From contig NC_031770.1 of the NCBI RefSeq assembly GCF_001522545.3, forward strand, positions 13,629,115 through 13,693,114: a stretch of 64,000 nt of DNA, given 5' to 3'. The notes beneath the pieces were generated by a model. That model was given only the letters and a program-made list of their open reading frames with translations, did not search any database and was not told the origin of the DNA. Of this stretch, positions 49,869-63,031 are shown piece by piece. Origin of the DNA: Parus major (taxonomy: Eukaryota > Chordata > Aves > Passeriformes > Paridae). The stretch's first letter is position 1, and each line of letters opens with the position of its first letter. The position numbers and the translations under genes are program-made.

Positions 49869-52800
49869 TATAACAAAACAGAAGAAAGCATTCCAGGTTA
49901 AGCTGCAGTCCTGGTTTTTCAAACAAACAGGTTTTTTTTTTCTTCTCTCACATGAGGACAGTAAAAAAGGTAATTGTATTTTGTATGGTGACAGAGAATT
50001 TGTGCTGGTTTCAACCAGATGCTGAAATCAGTGATAAGAGTCACTGGCCTCCCCCACAACTGCTGGATAAAGAGCTGCTGCTGAGTCTATTTCTCAAGCT
50101 TAAGCCAAATTGCTTTGAAAGCTTGTGAAATTCAATTTGCAAGAGAATGGAGAATCCTCTCCATGTAATTTCAAAATGTGAAAAATAGTAATTGCTTTTA
50201 CTTCATTCAGACTATCCGTGTAGGTGAAATGGCCACAATCCTTTGGGTGCCAGCCTCCTCTGCCACTGGAGCCAGGAAGAGGTTGAACCCACGCTGTGGG
50301 AGATGCTGGACCCCACATCTTTTTGCCACGTCCTTTCCCTTCAGCGGGCAGTCACATCTGCTGAATGGCTGTGCCTTTCTATCTGCTCAAGGCACTGCTT
50401 TGCAGCTGGACAAATGGCACAAAAAAAGAGTTTGTTGCGATAACTCTCTCTTTAATTGAGTGTGTTTGTTTCTCCAGCGTGGAGGATAATCCTGTATATG
50501 AATAATCTGTCTTGATCTCAGATTTATAAGGTGTTTAGATTTCTTCCATTCAGTAGAGAACATAAGTATTAGTGGATTTTTTACAAGCCTCCTGTTAGGA
50601 GCCATCCTTGATCCTATGGCTGGCTTGCCTGCTGGTAATCTTTCTCCGTGCTTGAAGAGCTGACAAAAGCATCTGGGTATCCCTGGCAGTAATTAGGGCA
50701 AGCTCACTGCCTGCTGTGCTGGAAAGTAGCTCTGAGTTTTGATGAAATGCAAACTGCAAGCTGGCTGGTTACCCATTCATTATTTCCTTTATGCAGGTCT
50801 GTACCTTTACACAGAGGAACCTCTGCAGTCCACTGTGTTCAACTGAGACTGTTATCTCATGGGACATTTTTTAACTCAGAAATTCCACTGAACTCTGGTG
50901 TTATCTTGAGAACACCAAGCTCAGAGTGAGATTTTTTTTTCCTTTTCTCTTCTCTTGCACAGCTGTAAATCCCTAATTGCCTTTACAAATTAATCAAAAG
51001 CTTCAGTTTTCAAACATTGAACTTCTAAAAGCTAATGGAGGAACCTTCCTCTGCCCCAAAAAACTTCATAAGATGTAGAATAGCAGCTCTCTTGACGTCT
51101 AGTCATTAGGTATTAAATATTGGTGAAGTTTCCTCCAAAGTAAGACAAACATACATAAGCCTGTAGGTGGAAAAAGATACCCTCAGGTTGGAATCTAGTA
51201 ATTTTGTGTCCACGAAGCCTGCCTCCCCTAAAAGTCATTGAATAGGAACAGGAGAAGGGATGCTTAGGATATATTTTACTAACACTCACAACATGCAATG
51301 TGTGTTTGTGCTGGTGGGGTTGAACAGCTTTGTTTGCCATGGAGATGATTTGTAAGCTAAGGGTGTAAGTGGTGTGTTGTGAAGGACCACATGCCCAGCA
51401 AAAAGGTGTGGGGAGCTAGTTATGAAAATCTTTTTGGATATGGAGGGTCTTGTTTGTTGTGTGTTGGGGTTTTTTCCTGTTTGTTTGGGGTTTTTGTTTT
51501 GTTTTGCTTGCTTGTTTATTTCCATTGAAGAGAGTAATCGTTTAACTTGTGAGCAAAATCCTGCCTGGGTCCTCTTAACTTAGGGCAAAGTAGTCCTAGG
51601 GTCTGAAGATGCCCTGAGATCCTGCTTTGTCTACAGTTCTGTCTCTGTGACAGATGCTTATTGGTCTTGACACTCCTTTTTTTTGATATTCATTACATTG
51701 CCATTACAAGGCAAAGGGTTCTTTTCTTGTAAAAGATAAATCAGCATCTTCTGATTTAAATGATTAGAAATACAAATCTGGCAATATAAAATAAGAGATT
51801 TTGTTTTCTGTATGTCACCTGAAGCTTTTTTTTTTTTTAATCTTATGACTTCCTGATTATCAGATCATCTTCTTGCATTTCTTCTCATGTTAAATGAGCA
51901 TCATTTCTTCGATCTCTGCAGGAAGCAGAGCATCCCCTCCCTCACCATAACCATTAGTGCTCTACCGTAGACTGACTGAGAGCAGGTGCTATTAAGTCCT
52001 GCAGTTGTTTTTCTTTTCTTTTCAGAGGTAATTATCAACAAATGCTGATTTATTTCTTTTTTTTTTTTTAAAGATCATAAATGCATTTGCCACGGCACTG
52101 CACCTTTGCTGTCACTCATGCTCAGTTCCACCATGGTGTGCCCTGAATCTGTTTTGTGATACATGACACCATTATATCTCAGGGAGATTTGCTCTTCCCT
52201 ATGTAGTATGATTAATTTATATGCAGTCAATCCATGCTTGGAATGAAATAAGTTTTTCATCTTTCTGCCTTTCTTCGTGTTTTTGTGCTCAGTGGGTTTG
52301 TATTTTCTCTGAGAAGGTTTCTGTAAAGCTGTTTTGGCATTTATTTTCGCTGAGAAGCTTAGTTAAATAATTGAAACAGCCAAAAAATGGCTTAGAAAAG
52401 GGGCAAAATGTATTTTCTTGTTTTGCTTCATGAACAGCTGAGTTTGAATACCGATGCAGACACTAAAGTAAATTAGATTATCTCAGTTCAGTATTCTACA
52501 CCACAGTTCCAATCCCCATCATTGTCCCAATCCCCATATCTATGAGATGGAAAGATTAAGTAATAATGAAGACATGTCACTGCACCTGCTTTCACATTAC
52601 CAGGCTACACAGAGTAAATTCATCCATAGTTTTGTTTGTCCCCCTCTGGCATTATCTGTTGGTCCCAGCTCCCAGATGAGGGCTCGATCTAGATCCCCAC
52701 AGACTCTAAAAACACATTTCTAATCATTGCCTGTTCACATTTGCCTACAGATTTTGAAAACAAGCTGCTTTTAAAGGTCTCTCTACATAGAGTAAACTGT

Positions 52801-55800
52801 AAGCATCTGAGTTGATGTGTAGCTTCATTTATTAGCATAAACTAAACTGTAACACTGCTTAAATGTTGAACATCTGGCACACAAGGCAGTTTAGTGGCTA
52901 CAATGCTGTGGCTGGCACGAGAGTTTTTTCAAAGGGTGTTTTGGAAAGGGTAAGAGCTCACCATAACAAGTTTTTCAGCCATGTGTGTAGCCTCTGAGTC
53001 CCCCAGAGCCACCCCATAACAGCCTGTGTCCTACCCTGTCCAGGTTATTTTGCAGCTTCTGAGCTTGCCTGTGGCAGCCTTTGCCCATCCAGCTCAGCAC
53101 AGCCCTTAGCTCCTGCTGGCAGAGCTTTGACTTCCCCAATAACTTCTAAGGATGGGTGAGAGGAGCATATGATGGGGGATGTGGCACCAGAGGAAATAAA
53201 CCCAGGGAAAGACTGCAAGGCCAGAAAAGAGGGTCAAACTCTGATCCCCTGCATTGCTCTGACCTCTGAATAAATTACAGCCATGTCAAAGCTGTGTTGG
53301 GCTTTGGCACTGGCATGGCCTTTGGCTTTCAGTCTCTTTCCTTCTTTGAGATTATTTTTTTTTCTTTTCTCTAAATTCTTCCTCCTTTATCAGTCAGCAT
53401 CGTTGAAGTAAGCGTTATAATTTTTAAGAGCTTTTTTCTGCTTCTTTCTTATGCACTGTGATGATGCTTCCCTTTACTGTCCTGCAGCTGTTTTGATTTT
53501 CTCTGGTTCTGTTTTGGATTTATTTATTTATAAATATCAAATGGCTCCTTATTGTTAAGGTCATGTGCCATCAGCCTCACTGAGAGTCTGAGTTCCATGG
53601 CAGCCATGTAATTGACTGGATATCATCTCACTGAAAGGTCACAGTGTGCTTTAGAGGGTGCTTTTCCCTTGTCTTAGCAGCATTTTGGATAGAGTGTTTT
53701 GCTTCATGCAATTCCAGACTGTTGGTTTGAACTTACGGGTTTTCTTATTCTGTAAATAGAAACTATATTTCATATTAAGCATAATTTATTGTACTCAACA
53801 GATGCTGCTATGATGCATCAGAAATAGCCTGTCATGATTGATATGTTTACACTGAACCACAGCATCTGGAATGATTTCCCCATGTATTTCCGTCCTCATC
53901 TCAGGTCTGAAGCTTTGGGAAACCAAGACACGTGAGATGAGGAGATAGGGAGTGGGAGGGAAGAATCCTACAGACCCTGTAGCTCTTCCTGATACTGCTG
54001 ATACTTTTACTAAAAAAAGGAGAGCTCTGCAGATGAAAAGCAGGGCAGGATGTGCCTGGAGATTAAAACTCTGTCTGAGTGCTGAAAACAACCCATGTCC
54101 CCTGTTGCTCTGCAGTGGCCTACACACAAAGTTATCCTTTGGCTTGGTGCTGAGTTGTGCAGTGGCAGCAGTGAGGATGTTTCCTCACCTGCTGTTTCCA
54201 AAAAAGGGACCAAATATCAGCCCTTCTCTACATATCAGTAGTCCAGGCATTACATTTGGTAATCTGGCTCTTCTGCAGCAAGTCACTGTCTTTTTAGGAG
54301 ATGTAACAAAAACATGAGTAATAGCAGTACTTCAAGATAAGTGCTTACAAACTAGGCACAACCCTTGCAGTGTTGCCATAATTATAACTTCCTCATTTTG
54401 CAACCCACAGTTCATCCTCTCAGGTTCTACTCTGCAGACCAGACAGCTAGAAATTCATCTTTTTAAAACTTAAAGTGAAATTGTGATATATGCATTTGCA
54501 AAGCGGAGTGTAGAGGACAGTGACGGATACCATTAAGACCTGAAGGTCTTTCAGTGAGAACTGGCCACATGTATATGTGCCAGAAAAGAATTAAACAAGA
54601 GTTTCATAGGAGTGTCACCTTAACATTTTATTAATGCACTAATTTATTAACAATATACACTAGTGTATTAATAAACTTCAGAAATGGCTAGTACTTTCAT
54701 TTAGAATAGTTATTGTAATAGAAGGTTTCCCAGGTCATTTTTATTGCTCTCCTGTGGGGCTGAAGGTGTTCTGGTACAATGGAGTTTGCATATTCAAGAC
54801 ACTTTAAGAGCTTTGAGAAGGTCATTTGTTAAAGACAAATGGTGAGTCTGAACAGCTCTGCTACTCTCTGTTTTATAGCTTGTCTTTGAACATAAATGGA
54901 AGCTTCAAAAGAATAATAATGCCCAAGCTGGTAAATAATATATGTCGTCCTTGCTAATCTAGAAAAACTGTGCATGCCACTTCAGTCTGAAGATATTAAC
55001 TCCCTTCATTGTCTGAACAGAGACCTTTGTAAATCATTTGCCTCATTTAATAGATTATGAATCAATTGCTGTGAATTTGGGAGTTTTGGAGACTTCTGTT
55101 TTATTGGATGCAATCTTTCTCCTGTCAGGGGTGTTCCAGAAAATCAGGCTGTTATGACCCACCGTGGATGGCAGAGATGTTATTCCCTTGCAGGAAAACT
55201 TCTCCTACAAGCTGTAAATTGAAGTTGAGAACTAAATTTATTCTGCCTAATACCTCACAGTGAACTTCAAACCAGTCCCATAGAATCAACTTTGGTATAA
55301 ATTTGACAACTATGCATTTCCAGTATTTATCTGAGTTGCACAATTTAGTACAAAATATTGCAACTGTTTTTCTTCATGTACTGTACTTTAAATAATTCAA
55401 GTATTTTATTAGCTATCAAATAGTTTGTGTGCCAATTGGTGTTCTGAGGTTTGCCCAACATATTTTATGGCTGTAATTCTACTCAGTTTTTGTACATTGT
55501 TGATGCTCAATCTTTTTCATATCATTTATGATATTTGATATTATTTAACTTTTCTAGGCTAGATTTTCAGACAACACCAAAAGGTGCCTTGATTTTATCA
55601 AACAAGAAGAGTGAATTTGAATAATAATCAGATTGAGAAATGAGAAAAACCTGAATTTAGCAACCCCATGTATTTAAATATCTTCACCTTTAAATAATGC
55701 CTTACAATTTTTGCAGAAGGCAGAGAAGTCCAGAGAGTTTAAATATCAAGAAAATGGCAGTAATTTTTTTTTTATTTTTGACAGGTTTGAGGTTGTCATT

Positions 55801-58800
55801 TATTTTTTCCAGTTGAGCAGATGCCCTTATATTTACAGCACATAATGCAGATGGAAAATCAACTTTTTTTTTTTTTTTTTTTTAATGTGGCTAGCTCAGT
55901 TCGATTTATATTAATGTATATTGATATTAATGGTTGTGGACACTGAAAGTGCTTTCTGATGAGAGGCTGCAACGAGCCATTGTGACTCAAGCCTGATTTC
56001 CAGTGCCTCCTATGCCTGTTTCCTGGAGAGCAGAACTCTTAGTTCAGATGAGACCAGATTATGACTCTGTTGTATGACAGTGCTGTAAATTTGAGTAGCC
56101 GTGTGTGTAGGCATCCAGAGAAAAACTGCACAGGAAAAATGCAAGTAGAAACCTTGGTCAGTCTCCTTAGTTATGTGAGCGATAAACTAGCCATTGAAAG
56201 TCCTTTTAGCCACTTCACAAGATACTTCTGAAGGCTTCTTTTTAAACTTCCCTTCTTTGACTTCTACTGTGTATTTCTCCTTTCAGGATCAAACATTTTT
56301 TTCCTGTCTCTGGCCTCCCTTTGACAAATCTATTCTTCTATCCAGCTGTGTCAGGCTTCAGAGATGCTTTTAGAAACACCTGTCCTGTGGTATAGAAACT
56401 TGACAGTCATTCAATTTATACCTTTTGCTGGTAATTCAGGAAATTCAAGTGTAGGGTCAAAGCCAACATGTTTCTTCATTTTTTTTCTAGCATTGCTGCC
56501 AATCGATGTTAAAATAGAAACATTCTCCAAGAGGATGAAAATTAGTGCCCAGAGAGGCGTGGTAATTGTGCAGAAAGCTGAAACATGAACCTTTCAACTT
56601 GCCTCACCATCCTTCTCCTGTGCCCAGCTGCTAAACCTTTCCATTTCTGAGCACATTTTGCTCTTCATGTTTTCTTTCCATTGGACTCAGTGCAGTGCAT
56701 TTCTCCCAGTAGTTCCTACCCCAAGGCATAAACCCAGCTAATGAATGGTCTTGTCTCTGTCCTTTGCTCTTCCTCTCAAATAGACTCTTTTTATCACACA
56801 TGGATGAGAAGAGTTGCCTTCACACAATACAGAACTTAATTTTATTTTTTTTTTTTGGTTCACAACCAGTAATGAAATTTTGAGTTCTGAAGATACCAAA
56901 GAGGTAGCCTGGATGTGCTGATGCCATGGCTGGGTCAGCAGGTGACCAAAGCTACCCTGTAGTCCATCTACATGAACCACTCTGCCACAAGATCTGTAGT
57001 TCCTCAAATGTTCAGGAGAGCAGATGTTCTCCATTGCAAATTACCCACAAAGCATAGACATAATTTCAGAGTGTCCTGTCCCTCAGCTGGGAAATAGATG
57101 TAATTTCTATTCCTCTGTGTCAGTGATGCTTAAAAGGTTTTGTGAACATGTGAAATAAATCCATTTGGGATGTTGAAGTCTGATTGGTGAGTCTTTTTAT
57201 CTTCAAATATCCTGGGGCTAGTATTCTCTTTGATGCCTTAAATTGTAACCATATAGGTTCAGTTTTGGCCTCCATATGAAGTAAATAGGATGGAAGCAGG
57301 ATAGGAAGTCTTTTTAAGTAAGCTAAAAGAAAACAGTACTTTCCACTTTTTTTTGTCTGTGAGGAAAGGTTAGTAGGAGTTTTGGAAAATTGTCCTGAAA
57401 TGCTTCACTCATTTTCTCTATCTGGATGAGAAGGAGCACTATATCACATATCATCAAGATGTCTTGTCATTGTCTTCCCATTATAAAATAATGCAATAAA
57501 ATAACACTGAAAATGAAACAGAAAATGAAAAATTTGAGACTGTACAGGAAAAAGGGTTCTTAATGTTTAATAGCTATCACTAAAGACCCTAATTCAGGCT
57601 TCCAGTTCTGACGCTTCTGTAAGTGAGATGAGGTGTAAAACATTGTTTAAAACATATGTGCTTTGAGACAGGGCTGTGCTTTGTGTTCCATGATTGATAA
57701 GGTATTGTCCCTAAATAAATCCTGCAATTCTAGCTGCAGTGACACAAATAATATAACATGAAGGTATGAAAGAAAATGGACAATTTGAGTGATAGAAAAA
57801 GAAGTTATGCTTCATTTAGTCTTTGAAAATAAGGCATAGTGAAGATATGATTGCCTTTCTTGAAAGGTGGTATAAGATTTCTATCATATAAACCTCTCCC
57901 TCCTTATGGTTTTTTTTTAAGTGACTCAATGATTTGTGCACCTTGTACAGTGTATTTTTCATTTTTGAGAGGTATGTTAAGTAATAGTTCTGTAAAATTT
58001 TAAACAGTGTCATCAGATTCTGATTTGTTTGCAAATTACATATTGAAGTGTAAGGGTGGCAAAACCAGGCAGAACCTGATCCTGAGAAAGACTGCAGCTC
58101 ACAGAAGTAGTTGTTATTTTGTTTTTCTAATGGTCCATTTTTAATGGGTGACCATACAGCACCAGGCACTTAGAAGAAATTTATTCTTCTATGTTTCAAA
58201 AATAATACAATCCTAAATTACACTTCCTGGACCTCTCCCACCCTTTAGCATTTTTACTCTCTGATGCTATTTACACTTCAAAATTATTTTCAACCTTTAG
58301 CCTAATGAAAGAAAAAGTATGTTTGTTTCTTTATAGCAAATATGTAAGTAGCAAACATTAAAAACACATTTAAAGACAAAATATATCTTGACTACACAAG
58401 AAAGTCAGATTGACAAATACCATTGCCTTCTTGTGTTCATTTCAAGTGGGATTTAGCTAATGCCTCTGTGGTTGTAATCTCTGTGAGGTTACTTTATTAA
58501 TCAGAACACATGTTTTGAAGTGGCAGTCAAAAAGATGAGGGCTTGGGGTTAAAAGACTTTGAGGTGTAATAATTCTTAATCAAAATCTCATTTGGAAAAA
58601 AATGGCACCTGGATTGAGTAAAGCACCACGAGTCTTCCAGGGAGTGTGCAGCAGCCTGTCCTGACAGTGATTTATGTTCTTTTCTGCCTGCCATGCCCAA
58701 GTATATTATTTAGGTTGACATGCATATGTACACATATCAAGCAAGGTCTCAGCACCTGCTACAATGCCCTCACTGGATTTATCCTTGTTGATACCTCAGA

Positions 58801-59464
58801 ATATCGGTGGAGAGCGAGGGACGCGGTCCCTTGACACATATCAGCGAGATGTGGCATGACACAATTTCAGCACAAGCTGGGCATACATTTAGACTCAGCG
58901 GCAGAAGTAATTAAGAGTGGAGTTTGATTGTCATCTGGCCTTGAAGTTGTTCTTGCCATGTGAGTCTGGCAACCTGTAACCTCACAAGTCAACAAGAAAC
59001 CACCCAGCTCCGGTACTCTTTGACATTTCAGGGACTATTTCTGTGTAGACACGAAACAAGCGCTCTGTGGGAAGAATATTACGATAATAGATGTGACTCC
59101 TGAAATCTTGACAAGTGCAGAATAATTTAGATTGTTCTGAAAATCTCGTGCATACATTTTCCTAAATTAAAAGTGTACTGCACTATTTGAAAAATACATA
59201 GCCTGAATATTGCTTCCTCAAGCACTATGAAAAGGTCACTATATAATTTACTCAAAAATTATAACCTTCTAACAGGTTTTGAACCATCCTGTAAATGTAA
59301 CTAGAAATACAGCATTCTGGCTTGGTGTTTTCTGAGGCACCACAAAACAAAAAATATTTACAAATTAAATTTTATAGAATCATATTTATATAATTTTCAG
59401 GTATCACTACAACTATATTAGCTAAGATTGATGCATAGAAATTATTTATGCACTTGTTTGTCTT

Positions 59465-60205
59465 GTTTTAATCTCATCTTGCCCCTCTACCCTCAATGCA
59501 GAGGCAGTTTTTTATACCTTGTCCTTTCACTTCATGCCCTTAAAAAATTCCCTCTCCACCTTTCTTGTAGGCCCCATTTAGGTACTGAAAAGCCACAATA
59601 AACATCCCTGGAGCCTCCTCCAGGCTAAATAAACATAACTGTCTTAGCCTTTTCCTGTTGGACAGGTACTCCAGCCCAATGTGGCCCTTTGGGGCCCTGC
59701 TCTGGACATCCAGCAGGTTGATGTCCTTCTAATGTTGTGGGCCCCAGAGCTGGACACAGGAGGGGTCTCACCAGACAGAGAATCACCAGAGCAGGGGGGC
59801 AGAGTCCCCTCCCTCACCCTGCTGGCCACGATGCTTTGGAGGCAGCTCAGGATCTGGTTGGCTTTCTGGGCTGCAAGTGCACTTTGCTGGGTCACACCAA
59901 GCTTCTCATCAGTCAGCACCCAAGTTCTCCTCAGGCCTCTTCTCATTCCATTCTCCACCCAGCTTGTATTTGTGCTTAGGACTGATCTAACCCATGGGCA
60001 GCACCTTGCATTTGACCTTGCTGAACTGCATGAGGTTTGTCTGGGCCCACCTTTCGAGTCTCTCCAGGTCCCTCTGGATGGCATCCTTTCCCTGCAGCCT
60101 GTTGACTGCAGCACACAGCTTGGTGTCTTCATCAGCAAACCTGCTGAGGGTGTGCTCGATCCCAATGTCCACGTCACTGACAAAGATGTTAAGCAGACTG
60201 CGGGC
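59465..60205 (-). mobile_element. CR1 retrotransposon internal fragment, minus strand, decayed
   Basis: Minus-strand reading shows the C-terminal part of CR1 reverse transcriptase in the right order, with frameshifts: DVDIGIEHTLSRFADEDTKL, then RLQGKDAIQRDLERLERWA, NLMQFSKVKCKVLPMG, DEKLGVTQQSALAAQKAN, CVQLWGPQH, and finally FQYLNGAYKKGGEG near 59560. The reading frame is broken several times (for example frames 59987-60412 and 59644-60183 are two pieces of one ancestral frame), so it is dead. Unlike most CR1 copies it seems to lack the 3'-terminal region and octamer repeat; similarity fades near 59465. The plus-strand open frame at 59681-60226 (181 codons, the longest in the window) is merely the complement of this element. 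Confidence 0.88.
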
Positions 60206-61481
60206 AGTAATTTTATCTTTTTTTAAAACGCAATCCAAAGCTCCTCTATTTGACAAAAGCTTCTGTGCACCTAAATTAATTTTTCTTTGAAATCTCAGTG
60301 GCAGGGTTCTGGAGCTTGCAGTTTTCCCTGTCAAGCCAGACACAAAGTTAAGCTGCGTCTGAGTAATTTCAACAATTCTCCACAAAGGAGGCTGTTTTTT
60401 TCCAGATTGCATCTGAACCTCCTGTCACTGAAGAGTTTATTCAGAATTTCCTTCTGATGGTATAATGTAGCTTTATAACTTTGTTCAGTTTTCTGAATTT
60501 ATATGTGAGTAGTCAGATTCCAACCCTGCAACGGTGCACCAGAAAGAGGAGGTTTCACACAGATCCCATTCTCTGCCTTGTTCAGGGGAACCATCAAGTT
60601 ATTATCATCTAATTATTGCATTGAACATTCAATGGAGTATGTGTTATAATTATGAATTTGACCAGGACACATTAAGGAAAAATCTTAGTATTTCATCAAG
60701 CGAGCAGATCATACTTCAGAAGATGAGTGAGGTGATTTTCAGGAGTAATTTGTAGAAGTGAAGAGTTCAGCCCTGATTTATGAAATGCACAAGGCACGTT
60801 ACAATGCAGATTTGAAGGGTGGTATCCTAAAGTGATGAGGACATCTGGGAGAGGTTCAGCAGTGAAAGAAACAGTGGCTGAAAATCACAAATGGGCTGAT
60901 CTTTGGTCAAAGATGTGTATTAATAGAAAGGCTATGAAATTTATGTCCGATTCTGTTTCAGGTTTAAGTATCTCTGTGGCAAACCCTCAAATCACAGGCA
61001 CACCTCTGTGGTCGTTTTTTGCACTATATTCTGTCATACAGTGAATACCCCCAAAATAGTTTTTTTGTGAGGAAAAAGCAGAAGTGTGAATATATCTCTG
61101 CTAACAGTGTTGAAGGTCCAGATTATTTTATCACAGTGAAGAGGCCTGACTCCATTAGAGCATCCTTTGGATCTTAGAGAGAAGTAAACTGCAATAAGTG
61201 ATTTTTTTTTAACAGTATAACTGTATTATTTGGCAAAACATATATATTGCAAAGAATATATGTAAGTAAATAAGCCAATTTTCTCAGCATTTTAGTGAAA
61301 CTTTTATGACAAAACAATCTGAAGCTTCTCTTCTTCAAAAAGAATTGTAGCTTAGGGGCTCCAAAGACGACAGAATACTTTCAGAGAAGACATTTTGTGG
61401 GTTTGCATTATCCACTGATTAAACAATATGAAATGTGTCCATTTTCCTCTGATTACTTAGAAGCCCTTATAGAAACATGGA

Positions 61482-61497
61482 GTGTGTGTGTGTGTGT
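61482..61497. repeat. (GT)8 microsatellite
   Basis: Eight GT dinucleotides, within GGAGTGTG...TCTGGG. It is a short dinucleotide repeat. Confidence 0.85.
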
Positions 61498-62045
61498 CTG
61501 GGAGTGATTGTGAAACAGATGTTTCTCAGTGTTTCCCTGAGCTTCTGCTGTGATGAGGTGAGTGAACAGAACACATTCAAAATGCATTTAGCAAATACAA
61601 ACAAATGCACTTGAAGACACAGTCAGCTGTGCATGACATTACCTCTCTGATGGTGCTCTGGCTAGAGAAGGGGGTTATCTGCAGTGGAAAAGACAATGAT
61701 GAGAAATGTGAGTTTGCACAATAGGGAAAAAGAAAACCCAAACCAAACAGATGAGGTAATGTTTTGCAAGAGTTTGAAAGGCAAATGGACATGGGAAAAT
61801 AAAAAGCTTTAGTAGTATAATATATCTGACATTGTTATCTTTCTCTGTGTTCACTCTCACCCACACAACAGACCATTTCTTAATTTTTTCATACTTGCTT
61901 CCTTTGTATTTTTCATTAATTGTCCTATTTTTCATTATTAGCTGTATACCTCTAAATTTTTTTCCCATTCAGAAAAATTTTGCTTGATTGCTCTCTGTAT
62001 CTTTCCTCTCTTTTGTTTTGCTTATTTAATCATTACTATTTTTCC

Positions 62046-62114
62046 TCCTCCATACCTATCCTTTTTTTTTTTTTTTTTTCTCCTCCATACCTATCCTTTT
62101 TTTTTTTTTTTTTC
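62046..62114. repeat. 35-bp tandem duplication with poly-T
   Basis: The unit TCCTCCATACCTATCC followed by a T run and C occurs twice in direct succession: 62046-62080 with 18 T, and 62081-62114 with 17 T. The 16-bp non-T parts are identical, which points to a recent duplication, probably by slippage at the poly-T, or to an assembly artefact at a homopolymer. Confidence 0.9.
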
Positions 62115-63007
62115 TGGAGCAACAACATTTCTCAAGCTGCCGTTTCTCCTTGAACTTTAGCAGCATCCTTGCAACTGCTATATCCCCATGGGTCTGTTGT
62201 TCTCTTGCAGTAATAAAAGCTTTTTTTTTCCCCCCCCTTCCTGGGAACATTGAGATGGCTGATTTCAGCAGTGAAGCTTTCAAAGCAAGTTTCTAAGTCA
62301 GCATATGTAGAAGTGGGATACTCCTGTCAATGCCATGAGTAGCTGTCTTTTTTAATGGGCTTTTATATGGTGCATGCAAGCGTGGGTGCAGGAGGAGGCT
62401 TTATTGCTCTGGGCAGATCAAGTGTGCCATGAGCTAGTCCATACCAGGAGCCTAACAGTGCAATGGAGGTCTCTGTTCACATGGTGCTGAACAACTCACT
62501 CATCTAGGCCACGACTCCAGCCCACTTAGGCTGTTGATTTGGTAAGCCCTTCTGTGATTGCCAGGGAAAGGGAGGAGGAAAGATCTCAGAGGGGTTTGAT
62601 GTATGGTTTTCTGGTGAAAGCAAATTTATATGGTACCAGTCTTCTTCTGTATTTGTCCATATATTTCTGCTTTAAGGGGGTTTCCAATCTGCAGTGCCAT
62701 TTTTTGCCAAAAACTATATAATCTTTTTATTTCCTTCTTTCTTTTGTTTGCTTTTATTCTTTTACTCTGTTTTAAAAAATATAGGAAGAAAAGGAGAAAG
62801 GAGTGGAAAATAGAAGAATCTAAAAGCCTTTGAGTGAAAGCAAATATAAAATATTCACTTACTTAAAAGAATCGCAAAGAATATCCTTTGTCTCACTGTA
62901 AATTTAGGACTTTATATGAGTTTTCTTGTGAATTAGTCACTTGTCATAGAGGAACCAGTTTTCTTTAGAGCTTTTGTTTGGGGGAGGTGGTTTGGTTTTG
63001 TTTTTTT

Positions 63008-63031
63008 GGTTTTTTTTAATATAAAAAAACC
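63008..63031. repeat. Short inverted repeat (GGTTTTTTT / AAAAAAACC)
   Basis: Two 9-bp complementary arms separated by TAATAT, in a G/T-rich then A/C-rich stretch. It can form a small hairpin. It resembles low-complexity sequence more than a functional site. Confidence 0.5.

Noticed and set aside
59681..60226. 181-codon plus-strand open frame, the longest in the window
   Set aside because: It is the complement of the minus-strand CR1 fragment; the peptide has no meaning in this orientation.
59644..60412. Two overlapping minus-strand frames that could look like a gene
   Set aside because: They are out-of-frame pieces of decayed CR1 reverse transcriptase, not a host gene.
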